Source of the DNA: Flavobacterium poyangense
GTDB taxonomy: Bacteria; Bacteroidota; Bacteroidia; Flavobacteriales; Flavobacteriaceae
Direction of reading: 5' to 3'
Length of the DNA stretch: 64,000 bases
NCBI RefSeq assembly: GCF_011751075.1
Contig: NZ_JAALLN010000001.1
Coordinates: 657,113 to 721,112, forward strand
Part shown: piece after piece, positions 63,758-64,000 of the stretch
How the letters are laid out: the number at the start of each line of letters is the position of its first letter
How positions within the stretch are numbered: position 1 is the stretch's first letter
Position numbers and translations under genes: made by a program
Notes under the pieces: model-generated
What the model was told of the DNA's origin: nothing
Database searches by the model: none
What the model saw: the letters and a program-made list of their open reading frames with translations, nothing else

Positions 63758-64000
63758 ATGAGTAATTGTACCACTATAGTGAGTGTTTTGACTTCTAATG
63801 GCAGCGACCAAAAGCAGCGCTATATCAATGCGTTGCAACCTGAAAACATTCGTCTTAATGATTTTGAACTGACCGACTGGGTTTTGTTTGCTTATAATTT
63901 TTCTGAATATGTAAATTATTTTGACACTGCCAATCCCAAAAAACCTTCAAGCGACTGGAAGCCTTTTTTCGATTTTTTTAATTTGAATGGTCAAAAACCA
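63758..64000 (+). CDS. Baseplate protein, 5' part only (Afp11/Pvc11-like)
   Basis: The visible 81 codons start MSNCTTIVSVLTSNGSDQKQ, then RYINALQPENIRLNDFEL and TDWVLFAYNFSEYVNYFDTA, and run off the window. This start is typical of the large wedge baseplate protein (about 1,000 residues) that follows gp25 in Bacteroidota injection loci. The call rests on start sequence and position. Confidence 0.7.
   Translation, partial: MSNCTTIVSVLTSNGSDQKQRYINALQPENIRLNDFELTDWVLFAYNFSEYVNYFDTANPKKPSSDWKPFFDFFNLNGQKP

Overview
The window looks like chromosomal DNA of a Flavobacterium-like member of the Bacteroidota. It is AT-rich. It carries type IX secretion (T9SS) PorP/SprF and gliding-motility-type C-terminal domain proteins, the Bacteroidota promoter box TAnnTTTG, M13 and PAS-kinase families typical of the group, and intergenic hairpin repeats common in Flavobacterium. 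I saw no rRNA, tRNA or CRISPR array.

Layout. 0-2 kb: a MauE/DoxX-type membrane redox protein and a small four-cysteine secreted protein. 2-6.3 kb: three diverged direct repeats, a strong hairpin element, a decayed gene, a small membrane protein and a two-gene mobilization module (accessory protein plus relaxase) with no coupling protein or integrase in view. 6.3-18.1 kb, minus strand: a class I lanthipeptide operon. Its order is a 57-residue GG-leader precursor missed by length-limited gene calling, an erythromycin-esterase-like fusion, LanC, LanB, a cupin/JmjC-like oxygenase translationally coupled to LanB, a C39-peptidase ABC exporter and its HlyD-type partner. 18.7-29.7 kb: mixed genes including a HEPN-motif protein, a toxin-antitoxin pair with a frameshifted toxin, lipoproteins, an XRE regulator, an M13 peptidase and a beta-lactamase-fold hydrolase.

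29.7-41.1 kb, minus strand: a T9SS-linked surface locus with an OmpA/PD40 protein, PorP/SprF, a type B sorting-domain protein, a lectin-like protein and a collagen-like protein with about 26 near-identical repeats. 41.5-47.4 kb: YegP-like protein, PAS histidine kinase, pseudo-receiver, NarL/LuxR response regulator and a second histidine kinase. Three promoters in this area share one exact geometry (palindrome TGTAGAAnnnnTTCTACA, a half-site 22 bp away, a -7 box 29 bp further). They precede the collagen-like gene, the pseudo-receiver/kinase pair and the kinase/regulator pair, so signalling and surface genes look like one autoregulated local regulon.

48.1-51 kb: an OmpA-family protein and an AbiEii-type nucleotidyltransferase toxin pair flanked by direct repeats. 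51.1-54.9 kb: a flavin amine oxidase next to a thiamine-diphosphate 2-keto-acid decarboxylase, together an Ehrlich-type amino acid to aldehyde route. 56 kb to the end, plus strand: the first part of an extracellular contractile injection system (sheath, tubes, LysM, VgrG-like spike, PAAR tip, gp25, start of a baseplate protein) that runs off the window.
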